A DNA stretch of 57,049 bases, taken from positions 1 to 57,049 of the forward strand of contig CAYSQW010000017.1 of NCBI GenBank assembly GCA_964433135.1. Direction: 5' to 3'. The position numbers and the translations under genes were made by a program. Source of the DNA: CAYSQW01 sp964433135. Lineage in GTDB: Bacteria > Acidobacteriota > Aminicenantia > Aminicenantales > Aminicenantaceae. Every line of letters starts with the position of its first letter. Positions within the stretch are counted from its first letter, which is position 1. The notes under the pieces were generated by a model that made no database searches, was not told the DNA's origin, and saw nothing but the letters and a program-made list of their open reading frames with translations. This document shows, in pieces, positions 9,111-17,433 of the stretch.

Positions 9111-9881
9111 ATGACTATATATAACGATCTCACCGGAAAACGCGTCATGATCACGGGAGCCGCCAGCGGAATCGGCTTGGCAACGGCTCAACGGTTCATC
9201 GAGGAAGAAGCCCGCGTCATGATCGTCGATATGAATGTATCCTCCTTGGAAAAAGCTTTATCCGAAAATCCCTCATTAACCGGTATCGCGGGCGATGTAA
9301 GCCGTCCCGACGACGTCGCCGCCATGTTCCAAGCTTGTGATCAAACGATGGGCGGACTGGATATCTTGATCGCCAACGCAGGTATCAGCATCCGAAATCC
9401 CTTTCACAACATGGAGTATGGTCAGTGGATGAAAGTGATGCGGACCAATCTGGATGGAGTTTTCCTCTGTACTCAGGCGGCCCTCAGCCGCATGAGAAAA
9501 CAAAAATCAGGCGTCATTCTTTATACGGCTTCAAACAACGGTCTGGCCGGATGCACGCTCTACGCCGATTATAATGCGTCCAAGGCGGCGGTGATCAACC
9601 TTGCCAAAACTCTTTCGCTGGAACTCGCGCCTTGGATACGGGTCAATGCGGTATGCCCCGGCTACGTGCTCACCCCCATGCAGAAAGCGGAATATACCCC
9701 CGAGATGATGGAGGCCTTGAACCGCAATATCCCCCTGCAGCGACACGCCGCCCCCGAAGAAGTGGCTGCTTTGTTCGCATTCCTCGCATCCGAAGAAGCT
9801 TCGTATATAACGGGACAGGCGATAGCCATCGACGGGGGGGAAACCGCCGGTCCCTTTTATGACGGCCCCATGGAGTTTTAA
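9111..9881 (+). CDS. Short-chain dehydrogenase/reductase (first of two)
   Basis: A 256-residue classical SDR with a Rossmann fold. The nucleotide-binding motif TGAASGIG is at 15-22, NAG is in DILIANAGIS, and the catalytic Tyr154 and Lys158 are in YNASK. The C-terminus has the usual ITGQAIAIDGGE. Such enzymes oxidise or reduce alcohol/ketone groups with NAD(P)(H); substrate is unknown. The acidic residue after the glycine motif (MIVDMN) suggests NAD. The gene is first in a six-gene operon with a ribosome-binding site AAAGGAG before ATG. The tandem SDR pair probably handles an intermediate of the pathway fed by the downstream dipeptidase, symporter and P-protein-like genes; that link is inference. 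Confidence 0.88.
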   Translation: MTIYNDLTGKRVMITGAASGIGLATAQRFIEEEARVMIVDMNVSSLEKALSENPSLTGIAGDVSRPDDVAAMFQACDQTMGGLDILIANAGISIRNPFHNMEYGQWMKVMRTNLDGVFLCTQAALSRMRKQKSGVILYTASNNGLAGCTLYADYNASKAAVINLAKTLSLELAPWIRVNAVCPGYVLTPMQKAEYTPEMMEALNRNIPLQRHAAPEEVAALFAFLASEEASYITGQAIAIDGGETAGPFYDGPMEF

Positions 9882-9914
9882 TATCGATGATACGCGCTCG
9901 CTTGGAATACCGCC

Positions 9915-10703
9915 ATGAATAATGCCCTACGCGTTTCCGATCTTCTCCGTCTCGACGGAAAAACCGCCGTGGTAACCGGCGCCGCTTCGGGAATCGGAAG
10001 AGCCATATCATTTCGTTTGGCCGAGGCGGGAGCCCGAATCGTTCTGCTCGACATCGACAGTGCACGCGGTCTCGAAGTGGAAAGCGCCCTCAAAAAAAAC
10101 GGAGCCGTAAGCCGCTTCCGGGCCTGTGATATAACATGTGAAGCGGACTGCCGCCGGGTTACGGCCGAAACCGTCGAAGATTTCGGCCGCTTGGACATCC
10201 TTTGCAATAATGCCGGGGTCATCCGCCGCGCGGATATCCTTTCTCTGGAGGAATCGGAGTGGGACCGGGTTCTTGGTGTCGGATTGAAGGGAATCTATCT
10301 GCTGTCCCGTCAGATCCTCCCATATATGCTCAAAGCCGGGAGAGGCAGCATCATCAACACCGGTTCGGGGTGGTCGCTTAAGGGTGGTCCCAAAGCGGCC
10401 GCTTATTGCGCGGCAAAAGGCGGCGTTCTCAATTTGACACGCGCCATGGCCATCGATTACGGTCCCCACGGCATTCGCGTCAACTGCATCTGTCCCGGAG
10501 ACATCGATACTCCGATGCTGCATTCGGAAGCACGTCAGCTTGGAGAGAATGAAGCTGAATTCATGCGTGAAGCCGCGGACCGTCCACTGCGCCGATGCGG
10601 CAGTCCGATGGATGTCGCCGACGCCGTTCTGTTTTTCGCATCAGACATGTCACGCTGGGTAACCGGCGCCCACCTCGTCGTAGACGGGGGGGGATTGGCA
10701 TAG
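9915..10703 (+). CDS. Short-chain dehydrogenase/reductase (second of two)
   Basis: A 262-residue classical SDR with TGAASGIG at 21-28, LLDIDSA after beta-2 (an Asp typical of NAD preference), NNAGV, the catalytic Tyr164 and Lys168 in YCAAK, and VTGAHLVVDGGG at the end. It is a clear paralogue of the upstream SDR, 33 nt away, but not a recent duplicate: large stretches differ. Two tandem SDRs may act on successive alcohol groups or on stereoisomers. The next gene, a C69 dipeptidase, begins 27 nt downstream, supporting one transcript. Confidence 0.88.
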   Translation: MNNALRVSDLLRLDGKTAVVTGAASGIGRAISFRLAEAGARIVLLDIDSARGLEVESALKKNGAVSRFRACDITCEADCRRVTAETVEDFGRLDILCNNAGVIRRADILSLEESEWDRVLGVGLKGIYLLSRQILPYMLKAGRGSIINTGSGWSLKGGPKAAAYCAAKGGVLNLTRAMAIDYGPHGIRVNCICPGDIDTPMLHSEARQLGENEAEFMREAADRPLRRCGSPMDVADAVLFFASDMSRWVTGAHLVVDGGGLA

Positions 10704-10730
10704 ACATTATAAAAGTGAAAGGAGTAATAC

Positions 10731-12467
10731 ATGCGGTTAAAAAAATGGATTTACATTACGGCGACTCCGCTGCTCGCCCTGGGATTTTTTATCTTTCTCT
10801 TTGCTTCCTCCGACGGGACCGAGTCTCCCCGAGTCGAAGTTTTAGGGCCCCAGGAAGGAGGCTGCACCTCCATCATGGTCGGCAAAGACGCATCTGCGGA
10901 CGGCTCAACCATGACCACTCACAGCTGTGACTGCGCTGTCTGTGATTTCACCTGGCGCCATGTTCCGGCTCAAGATCATCCGAAAGGCGCCACGCGCAAG
11001 ATACGCGCCATTTCGCAATATGAAGCATGGGACCCCAAGGAAGGACTCAAATGGGACCTGGTCAATACGGAAAAACAAACCGGCCTTGAAATCCCCCAGG
11101 TCGCACATACCTATGCTTATCACCACGGAATGTTCGGCGTTCTCAACGAACATCAGCTCGCCATAGGCGAATCTTCCGTCGGCTGCCGTTCGGAGATGGA
11201 TAATCCCGGCGGTCTGATGAACCTGACCGAGCTTTCCCTGATCGCCATGGAACGCTGCAAGACAGCGCGCGAAGCCATCAAGCTTATGGGATCTCTGGGA
11301 GAAAAATACGGCTACGGCCTGGACAGCGGCGAAATGCTTTCGGTCGCCGATCCCCAGGAAGTCTGGATATTCGAGATCATGCCGGTAGGCCCCTTGTGGA
11401 CCCCGAAAAGCGGAAAACCCGGCGCTCTCTGGTGCGCCCAACGCATTCCCGATGATGAAATCGCGGTCTGTCCCAATGAGAATCAGATCGGCGAGATCGA
11501 TCTCGACAACACCGACTATTTCATGGCATCCCCCAATGTGATTTCCTATGCCGTGGACAAAGGGTGGTTTGATCCCAAAGGCGATACGCCCTTCAACTGG
11601 AAGAAGATCTACGCCCCCTGGTTCAAAACCTATGAAAACCACCGCCTCTGGCGCGCTTTCGACTTATTGGCTCCTTCCCTTAAACTCGATCCCGAGACGG
11701 ACAATGATGAGTTTCCGTTTTCCGTGAAACCGGACAAGAAAGTCACTCCGGCCGACATCATGGCGATCCATCGCGATCGCTATGAAGGTTCCATCTACGA
11801 CTGCTCGAATAAACTGGTATCCGGACCTTACGGCAATCCTGTTTCCAACAATCCCTTCACCTTCGAGATCGATGGAAAAAAATACGGATTCAATCGTCCG
11901 ATCGCCCTGGGACACTGCGAATACACAACCGTTACGCAATCCCGCGCCGGCATGCCGGACGGAATCGGAGGGCTTGTCTGGGTCTCCCTGGGAGCCACGC
12001 CGACATCCTGTTTCGTACCTTTTTACGCCGGCATTACAGAAATACCCCATTCTTTCACCATCGGCGATCACTGGAATTTCGATCGGGATTCCGCGCGCTG
12101 GGCCTTCGATTATGTCGACTATCACTGCATCCCCAAATACGTTTACGCCATCGAAGACGTCAAAAAAGCCCAAGCCAAATGGGAAGGCGACGCTTTCGCC
12201 CGTCAGGCTGAGATCGAAGCCAAGGCTCTGGAGCTTCATCGTCAGGACCCGGCAAAAGCCGCGCAATTCCTGACCGAATACTGTCTGGACAACGCCCGGC
12301 AGGTTGTCGATGCATGGTGGAAACTGGGAGACGACCTGTTGGTGAAACATAATGAAGGTTACCTCTACACGAAAGACCGAAAACAAATACAAGTAGGATA
12401 TCCCGAGAAATGGCTGCGCCTATTCATCGAACATGACAACATGCAGCCGCTTCCGGAACGCAAATAA
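10731..12467 (+). CDS. Exported C69-family dipeptidase (Ntn hydrolase), paralogue 1
   Basis: A 578-residue protein. Residues 5-27 are a hydrophobic export signal or anchor. After a linker of about 15 residues comes GGCTSIMVGKDASADGS, with Cys45 the likely N-terminal nucleophile exposed after propeptide removal, as in C69 (PepD/U34) peptidases. NEHQLAIGES, ERCKTAREAIKLMG and the downstream FSVKPDKKV segment are shared with the 20659 paralogue. The family hydrolyses dipeptides or N-acyl amino acids. The hydrophobic N-terminus places it outside the cytoplasmic membrane. Context: between two SDR genes and a GcvPA-like gene in one operon, suggesting that the amino acid it releases is the operon's substrate. 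Specificity is unknown. Confidence 0.85.
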   Translation: MRLKKWIYITATPLLALGFFIFLFASSDGTESPRVEVLGPQEGGCTSIMVGKDASADGSTMTTHSCDCAVCDFTWRHVPAQDHPKGATRKIRAISQYEAWDPKEGLKWDLVNTEKQTGLEIPQVAHTYAYHHGMFGVLNEHQLAIGESSVGCRSEMDNPGGLMNLTELSLIAMERCKTAREAIKLMGSLGEKYGYGLDSGEMLSVADPQEVWIFEIMPVGPLWTPKSGKPGALWCAQRIPDDEIAVCPNENQIGEIDLDNTDYFMASPNVISYAVDKGWFDPKGDTPFNWKKIYAPWFKTYENHRLWRAFDLLAPSLKLDPETDNDEFPFSVKPDKKVTPADIMAIHRDRYEGSIYDCSNKLVSGPYGNPVSNNPFTFEIDGKKYGFNRPIALGHCEYTTVTQSRAGMPDGIGGLVWVSLGATPTSCFVPFYAGITEIPHSFTIGDHWNFDRDSARWAFDYVDYHCIPKYVYAIEDVKKAQAKWEGDAFARQAEIEAKALELHRQDPAKAAQFLTEYCLDNARQVVDAWWKLGDDLLVKHNEGYLYTKDRKQIQVGYPEKWLRLFIEHDNMQPLPERK

Positions 12468-12486
12468 TATTTCTCGGAGGTTTGAT

Positions 12487-13905
12487 GTGAAGGAGAGTAA
12501 ATCCGAGGGACATCCCTATATTCCCAACTCGGTCAAATCCGTGCAGGAATCCATGATGACGGATATCGGTATCCGCAATATCGAAGAGCTATACCGGTCC
12601 ATCCCGCTTTCACTCCGCCTGAATCGGCTGCTCGATCTTCCGAAACCGTTCTCTTCGGAGCTGGAACTTAAGCGGCATATCACGACGATTCTATCCAGAA
12701 ACCGGACGTGTGAAGAGTTTATCAGTTTTTTAGGCGGAGGATGCAGCCGTCATTATGTGCCCGCGATATGCGATGAGATCAATCAACGTTCGGAATTTTT
12801 AACCGCATACGCAGGAGAGCCCTATGAAGACCACGGAAGATTCCAGTCGCTTTTCGAGTATCAAAGCCTGATGGCTGAACTGCTGGATCTCGAGGTGGTG
12901 AATGTTCCCACCTATGATTGGAGTCAGGCGGCAAGCACGGTTATCCGGATGGCGGGCCGGATAACCGACCGCGATGAAATTATTATCGCGGATACGATAT
13001 CTCCCGGAAGGCGCGCCGTCATTCGCAATTATTGTCATCCCGTCATGAAAATCGATTTCTGCAAACATGATCCGGAAACGGGCTTGCTGGATTTGAGCGA
13101 TCTCGAATCGAAATTCACTTCGCGTACAGCCGGAATCTATTTTGAAAACCCCGGTTATCTCGGCCCCATCGAAACCCAAGGCGAATCCGCCGCACGGATC
13201 GCGCACGCCCAAGGGGGGTTGTGCCTTGTGGGTGTTGACCCCGTCTCCCTGGGTATTCTTGAGCCTCCCGGCGACTACGGCGCCGATATCGTATGCGGAG
13301 ATATCCAGCCTCTGGGAATGCACATGCATTACGGTGGGGGCCTTGCCGGTTTTATCGCCACACGTGATAAAAAAGAATTTGTCATGGAATTTCCGTCACG
13401 CCTATTCGGCATCGCGCGAACATCAGTCGAAGGAGAATACGGTTTCGGCGACGTCGCCTATGACCGGACCTCTTTCGGCATGCGCGAGGCGGGAAAAGAA
13501 TTTGTCGGAACTCATTCAGCTCTCTGGGGAATCACCGCTGCCGTATACCTTTCCCTCCTGGGTCCCGAGGGAATGGAAAAGCTCGCACGGACCATTCTGG
13601 AACGATCATTATATGCCCAAAACCGGATCAACGAAGTCGCCTGCCTGCGCTCTCCCTTGTTCACGGCCCCTCATTTCAAGGAATTCGTCGTTGATTTCAA
13701 CGGAACGGGCCTGTCGGTATCGGAGATCAACCGCCGCCTTCGAAAACGGGGAATCTTCGGCGGGAAAGATCTTTCCCGAGGATTCGAAGACTTCTCTGGC
13801 TGCGCACTCTACTGTGTCACCGAAATGCACACCAAAACCGATATCGATCGGTTGGCCGATGCCTTGAACGATATTTGTTCCCGAGGAGTCGATGATGAAA
13901 CATAA
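12487..13905 (+). CDS. gcvPA: Divergent glycine-dehydrogenase subunit 1-like protein (GcvPA family)
   Basis: A 472-residue homologue of the alpha subunit of the split P-protein. It shows HPYIPNS, IGIRNIEELYRSIP, LKRHI, SFLGGG, HYVPA and RSEFLTAY, the normal order of GcvPA N-terminal motifs, and ends with a GcvPA-like C-domain. Two blocks that line the active site in true GcvPA are altered: the PYQPEISQG stretch reads AGEPYEDHG, and the MYDGGTALAEA stretch reads TYDWSQAASTV. GTG 12487 is chosen because CGGAGG lies 6 nt upstream. It overlaps gcvPB by 14 nt, so the two form a heteromeric PLP enzyme. With no gcvH, gcvT or lpd here, cleavage of glycine itself is doubtful; another amino acid is plausible. 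Confidence 0.78.
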   Translation: MKESKSEGHPYIPNSVKSVQESMMTDIGIRNIEELYRSIPLSLRLNRLLDLPKPFSSELELKRHITTILSRNRTCEEFISFLGGGCSRHYVPAICDEINQRSEFLTAYAGEPYEDHGRFQSLFEYQSLMAELLDLEVVNVPTYDWSQAASTVIRMAGRITDRDEIIIADTISPGRRAVIRNYCHPVMKIDFCKHDPETGLLDLSDLESKFTSRTAGIYFENPGYLGPIETQGESAARIAHAQGGLCLVGVDPVSLGILEPPGDYGADIVCGDIQPLGMHMHYGGGLAGFIATRDKKEFVMEFPSRLFGIARTSVEGEYGFGDVAYDRTSFGMREAGKEFVGTHSALWGITAAVYLSLLGPEGMEKLARTILERSLYAQNRINEVACLRSPLFTAPHFKEFVVDFNGTGLSVSEINRRLRKRGIFGGKDLSRGFEDFSGCALYCVTEMHTKTDIDRLADALNDICSRGVDDET

Positions 13906-15460
13906 AAAACCTGAGACCACGGTCCGCAATTTTCATCAAGCCAAATGGGACGAACCCATTGTTTTCGAGCTTCATACGGCAGGGGAGAAGGGAATCGGCA
14001 TCCCTGAATCGGAACCCGGGATCAAAAAAGCAGTCGGCAACGCCATGGATTCGATACCGAAACACATGCAGCGCCGAAGACCACCGGCCCTGCCGGAGAT
14101 TTCCCAGATGCGCGTGTTAAAGCATTTTCTGCGCCTTTCCCAACACTGCCTGGGAGCCGACTTCAATATCGACATCGGGCAGGGGACCTGCACCATGAAG
14201 TACAGCCCCAAGATCCATGAGGAATTGATACGCTCCACCCATGTCGCGGAGATCCATCCCGACCAGCATGAAGAAACCGTTCAAGGAGCCCTCGAAATCA
14301 TATATCTTCTCGACCTCTGCCTCCGCGAAATATCCGGTCTGGATCGTTTCAGTTTCCAGCCCGGAGGAGGCGCTGCCGCCATCTTGGCCATGACCTCTAT
14401 CATACACCGGTATCATGAGCTTAAAGGCGAAGCCGACGTTCGGGATGAAATCATAACCACCATCTTCAGCCATCCATCCGATGCGGCGGCCGCCGCCGTC
14501 AAGGGGTATAAGGTGATCACCCTCTATCCCGAGGAAGACGGGCTCCCCTCGGTTGAAGCTCTCCGCGCCGCGGTTTCCAAGCATACGGCGGGTTTGCTCA
14601 TCACCAATCCGGAGGACACCGGAATCTTCAATCCCAGGATCCATGAGTTCACCGATATCGTGCATAGAGCAGGAGGGCTTTGCGGATACGACCAGGCAAA
14701 CGCCAACGGCATCCTGGGCATTACGCGCGCTCGAGAAGCCGATTTCGACATGAGCTTCTTCAATCTCCACAAGACTTTTTCCTCTCCACACGGCTGCGGA
14801 GGCCCGGCAACCGGGGCTCTCGGAGTCAAGGGATATTTGGAGCACTACCTTCCGATTCCTCTCGTATCGCTGGAGGAAGATGTCTATCGTCTCAAACACG
14901 ATCTGAAACACAGCATCGGCAAAGTAAGGGATTTCATGGGGGTGTTCCCCGTTCTGGTCCGCGCCTATGCCTGGATTATGAGTCTGGGAGGGGAAGGTCT
15001 GAAGGAAGCCGCCCGGGTGGCGGTTTTGAATAACAACTATCTGCTGGAAAAGATAAAAAAAATCACCGGCGCTGAAGCTCCCTATGCGAAAGATCGACAC
15101 CGTATCGAACAGGTGCGCTACAGCTGGCGGAAACTAACCGATGAAACCGGGGTCACCACCGAAGACATCACCTGTCGTCTGGCTGATTTCGGCCTCCATC
15201 TCTGGTCCAGCCACCACCCTTTCATCGTTCCCCAACCGTTCACGATCGAACCCACGGAATCCTATTCGAAAAAGGAATTGGATGAATATCTGGATGCTCT
15301 GCGTCACGTCGTGAAAGAAGCCTACTGCGATCCCGATCTGATTAAAAGCTCTCCCCATAGAAGCGTGGTTCATAAAATCGATCCCAGCAGCTTCGATGAC
15401 CCGGAAAAATGGGCCATAACCTGGAGACAGCACCTTAAAAAACACGGCGGTTCCATCTGA
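13892..15460 (+). CDS. gcvPB: Divergent glycine-dehydrogenase subunit 2-like protein (GcvPB family)
   Basis: A 522-residue homologue of the PLP-binding P-protein subunit. NLHKTFSSPHG contains the Schiff-base Lys294, and Asp267 in YDQAN sits 27 residues before it, as in PLP fold-type I enzymes. Several family signatures differ from the canonical forms as I remember them: AGAQGE reads GGGAAAI, the AHGTNPAS block reads SHPSDAAAA, YDGAN reads YDQAN, HLNLHK reads FFNLHK, and GGGGPG reads GCGGPA. The start is ATG 13892 or the adjacent ATG 13895, both behind GAGGAG. It overlaps gcvPA by 14 nt, the usual sign of coupled translation. Expected to be a cytoplasmic PLP decarboxylase; the substrate and electron or carrier partner are unknown. 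Confidence 0.8.
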   Translation: MMKHKKPETTVRNFHQAKWDEPIVFELHTAGEKGIGIPESEPGIKKAVGNAMDSIPKHMQRRRPPALPEISQMRVLKHFLRLSQHCLGADFNIDIGQGTCTMKYSPKIHEELIRSTHVAEIHPDQHEETVQGALEIIYLLDLCLREISGLDRFSFQPGGGAAAILAMTSIIHRYHELKGEADVRDEIITTIFSHPSDAAAAAVKGYKVITLYPEEDGLPSVEALRAAVSKHTAGLLITNPEDTGIFNPRIHEFTDIVHRAGGLCGYDQANANGILGITRAREADFDMSFFNLHKTFSSPHGCGGPATGALGVKGYLEHYLPIPLVSLEEDVYRLKHDLKHSIGKVRDFMGVFPVLVRAYAWIMSLGGEGLKEAARVAVLNNNYLLEKIKKITGAEAPYAKDRHRIEQVRYSWRKLTDETGVTTEDITCRLADFGLHLWSSHHPFIVPQPFTIEPTESYSKKELDEYLDALRHVVKEAYCDPDLIKSSPHRSVVHKIDPSSFDDPEKWAITWRQHLKKHGGSI

Positions 15461-15574
15461 TCGATAAAACCGGAGCACCGGCGCAAACACCGTGCCGCAT
15501 GTATCCGTTCATTGATTTTCGGCTTCGTGCCGATCAGTCGAAAACGGATCGACGGATAAAATGTTAGGAGAAAA

Positions 15575-17365
15575 ATGATCCTTGCGGGTTGGGACTGGGC
15601 ATTTATCATCGGTTTTTTCGTTTTGTCCCTCTCCATCGGAGTGGCGGTTTCAAAGCGCGCCGGTCGAAATCCCTCCGAATTTTTTCTTTCCGGCCGGAAT
15701 ATGCCTTGGTGGCTGCTCGGCGTCTCCATGGTGGCCACCACCTTTTCCACGGACACGCCGAATCTGGTTACGGACATCGTTCGTCAACAAGGCGTGGCCG
15801 GCAATTGGACATGGTGGGCTTTTCTTCTGACCGGCATGCTTACCGTCTTCGTGTATGCCAAGCTCTGGCGCCGTTCGGGCGTGATCACCGATCTGGAGTT
15901 CTATGAACTCCGCTACAGCGGCCGCGCCGCCGCATTTCTGAGAGGATTCCGCGCGATCTATCTGGGGGTTTTTTTCAATGTTCTGATCATGGCAACGGTG
16001 TCTCTCGCCATCATCAAAATCGGGGGCGTCATGCTGCGCTTGACTCCGGTCGAATCGTTGATCTTCGCCTCCTTGGTGACGGTTCTCTACAGCACTCTGG
16101 GAGGGCTGCGCGGCGTTTTGATCACGGATTTTTTTCAATTCATCATCGCCATGATCGGCGCCGTGGGCGCCGCCCTGGTCGCCCTTAAACTGCCTCAGGT
16201 CGGAGGCTGGCATAACCTTCTGCGTCAGGCCGCGGTCGCCCCCCGGCTGGCTCTGCTGCCGGATTTTTCCAACAGTGAAGCCGTCCTGACTCTGCTGGTT
16301 ATGCCTCTGGCCGTCCAGTGGTGGAGTGTTTGGTATCCGGGCGCCGAACCCGGAGGCGGCGGCTACATCGTGCAGCGCATGCTGTCCGCCAAAACCGAGA
16401 AACACGCCATCGGCGCCTCCTTTCTATTCAACATCAGCCATTATGCTCTCCGCCCCTGGCCCTGGATCATCGTCGCCCTCTGCTCGCTGGTCGTTTTTCC
16501 GGATCTGGCTTCCCTGCAGGCGGCTTTCCCGCATATCGATCCCGGCGTTATCCGGCATGATCTCGCATATCCGGCGATGCTGAGTTTTCTTCCCCACGGC
16601 CTGCTGGGACTGGTCGCGGCATCCTTGTTCGCCGCTTTCATGTCCACGATCTCCACGCATCTCAATTGGGGATCTTCCTACATCGTCAATGATTTTTACA
16701 AACGCTTCATCAATCCCCGGGCGGATGAGAAAAATCAGGTTTTCGTGGGCCGTCTGTCCACCGTACTGCTGATGATCTGCGCGGGACTCATGGCATTGGC
16801 GCTGAGCAATGCCTTGCAGGCATTCCATATCCTGCTTCAGATCGGCGCGGGAACGGGCCTTCTTTTCATCCTGCGCTGGTTCTGGTGGCGCATAAATCCC
16901 TACAGCGAAATCACCGCCATGGTGGTTTCATTTGTGATCGCCCTTTATCTTCAGATCATTCATCCCCACACGGGCCTTCCCGCAATTTCATTGTCGGCGC
17001 AGCTGTTGGCGGGAGTCGGCATCACCACGATCAGCTGGTTGGGAGTTACACTTATGACCCGTCCTTCGGATACGAAGACGCTTCGAGCTTTTTACCGTCT
17101 GATCCAGCCGGGCGGCCCGGGATGGAAGCGTGTTACCCGGGAGGCACGTGAAGACGGGGAACCGCTTGAAAAACCGGGGCAACCTTGGGACGTACCCACA
17201 GGTATCCTCTGCATGGTTCTGGGATGCTTTTCCGTTTACAGCATCCTTTTCGCCACCGGCTACTGGTTCTATGGAAACCACATTCCAGCCGTTATCCTCA
17301 GTGCGGTCGCGTTTGTATCCACCTTTTTACTGATCAAGGCCTGGAACCGCCTCAGAACACATTAG
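15575..17365 (+). CDS. Sodium:solute symporter (SSS family), 1
   Basis: A 596-residue membrane protein with about 13-14 hydrophobic segments. It shows SSS signatures: SEFFLSGRNMPWWLLGVSM in the first loop and helix, the FSTDTPNLVTD segment, and STLGGLRGVLITDFFQF, the region that contains the family sodium-binding signature. The family couples import of sugars, amino acids, carboxylates or nucleosides to sodium. AGGAG precedes ATG 15575, which lies 114 nt after gcvPB. It is the last gene of the operon starting at 9111 and is convergent with a second SSS gene at 17434. It most likely imports the operon's substrate, perhaps the dipeptide product; the ligand is not evident. Confidence 0.87.
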   Translation: MILAGWDWAFIIGFFVLSLSIGVAVSKRAGRNPSEFFLSGRNMPWWLLGVSMVATTFSTDTPNLVTDIVRQQGVAGNWTWWAFLLTGMLTVFVYAKLWRRSGVITDLEFYELRYSGRAAAFLRGFRAIYLGVFFNVLIMATVSLAIIKIGGVMLRLTPVESLIFASLVTVLYSTLGGLRGVLITDFFQFIIAMIGAVGAALVALKLPQVGGWHNLLRQAAVAPRLALLPDFSNSEAVLTLLVMPLAVQWWSVWYPGAEPGGGGYIVQRMLSAKTEKHAIGASFLFNISHYALRPWPWIIVALCSLVVFPDLASLQAAFPHIDPGVIRHDLAYPAMLSFLPHGLLGLVAASLFAAFMSTISTHLNWGSSYIVNDFYKRFINPRADEKNQVFVGRLSTVLLMICAGLMALALSNALQAFHILLQIGAGTGLLFILRWFWWRINPYSEITAMVVSFVIALYLQIIHPHTGLPAISLSAQLLAGVGITTISWLGVTLMTRPSDTKTLRAFYRLIQPGGPGWKRVTREAREDGEPLEKPGQPWDVPTGILCMVLGCFSVYSILFATGYWFYGNHIPAVILSAVAFVSTFLLIKAWNRLRTH

Positions 17366-17433
17366 AGAACGATAAAGTCTTCCCGCGACAAGATTCCCGA
17401 ACCCGATGTGCCGCCGCGTGTTCGATACGGATT

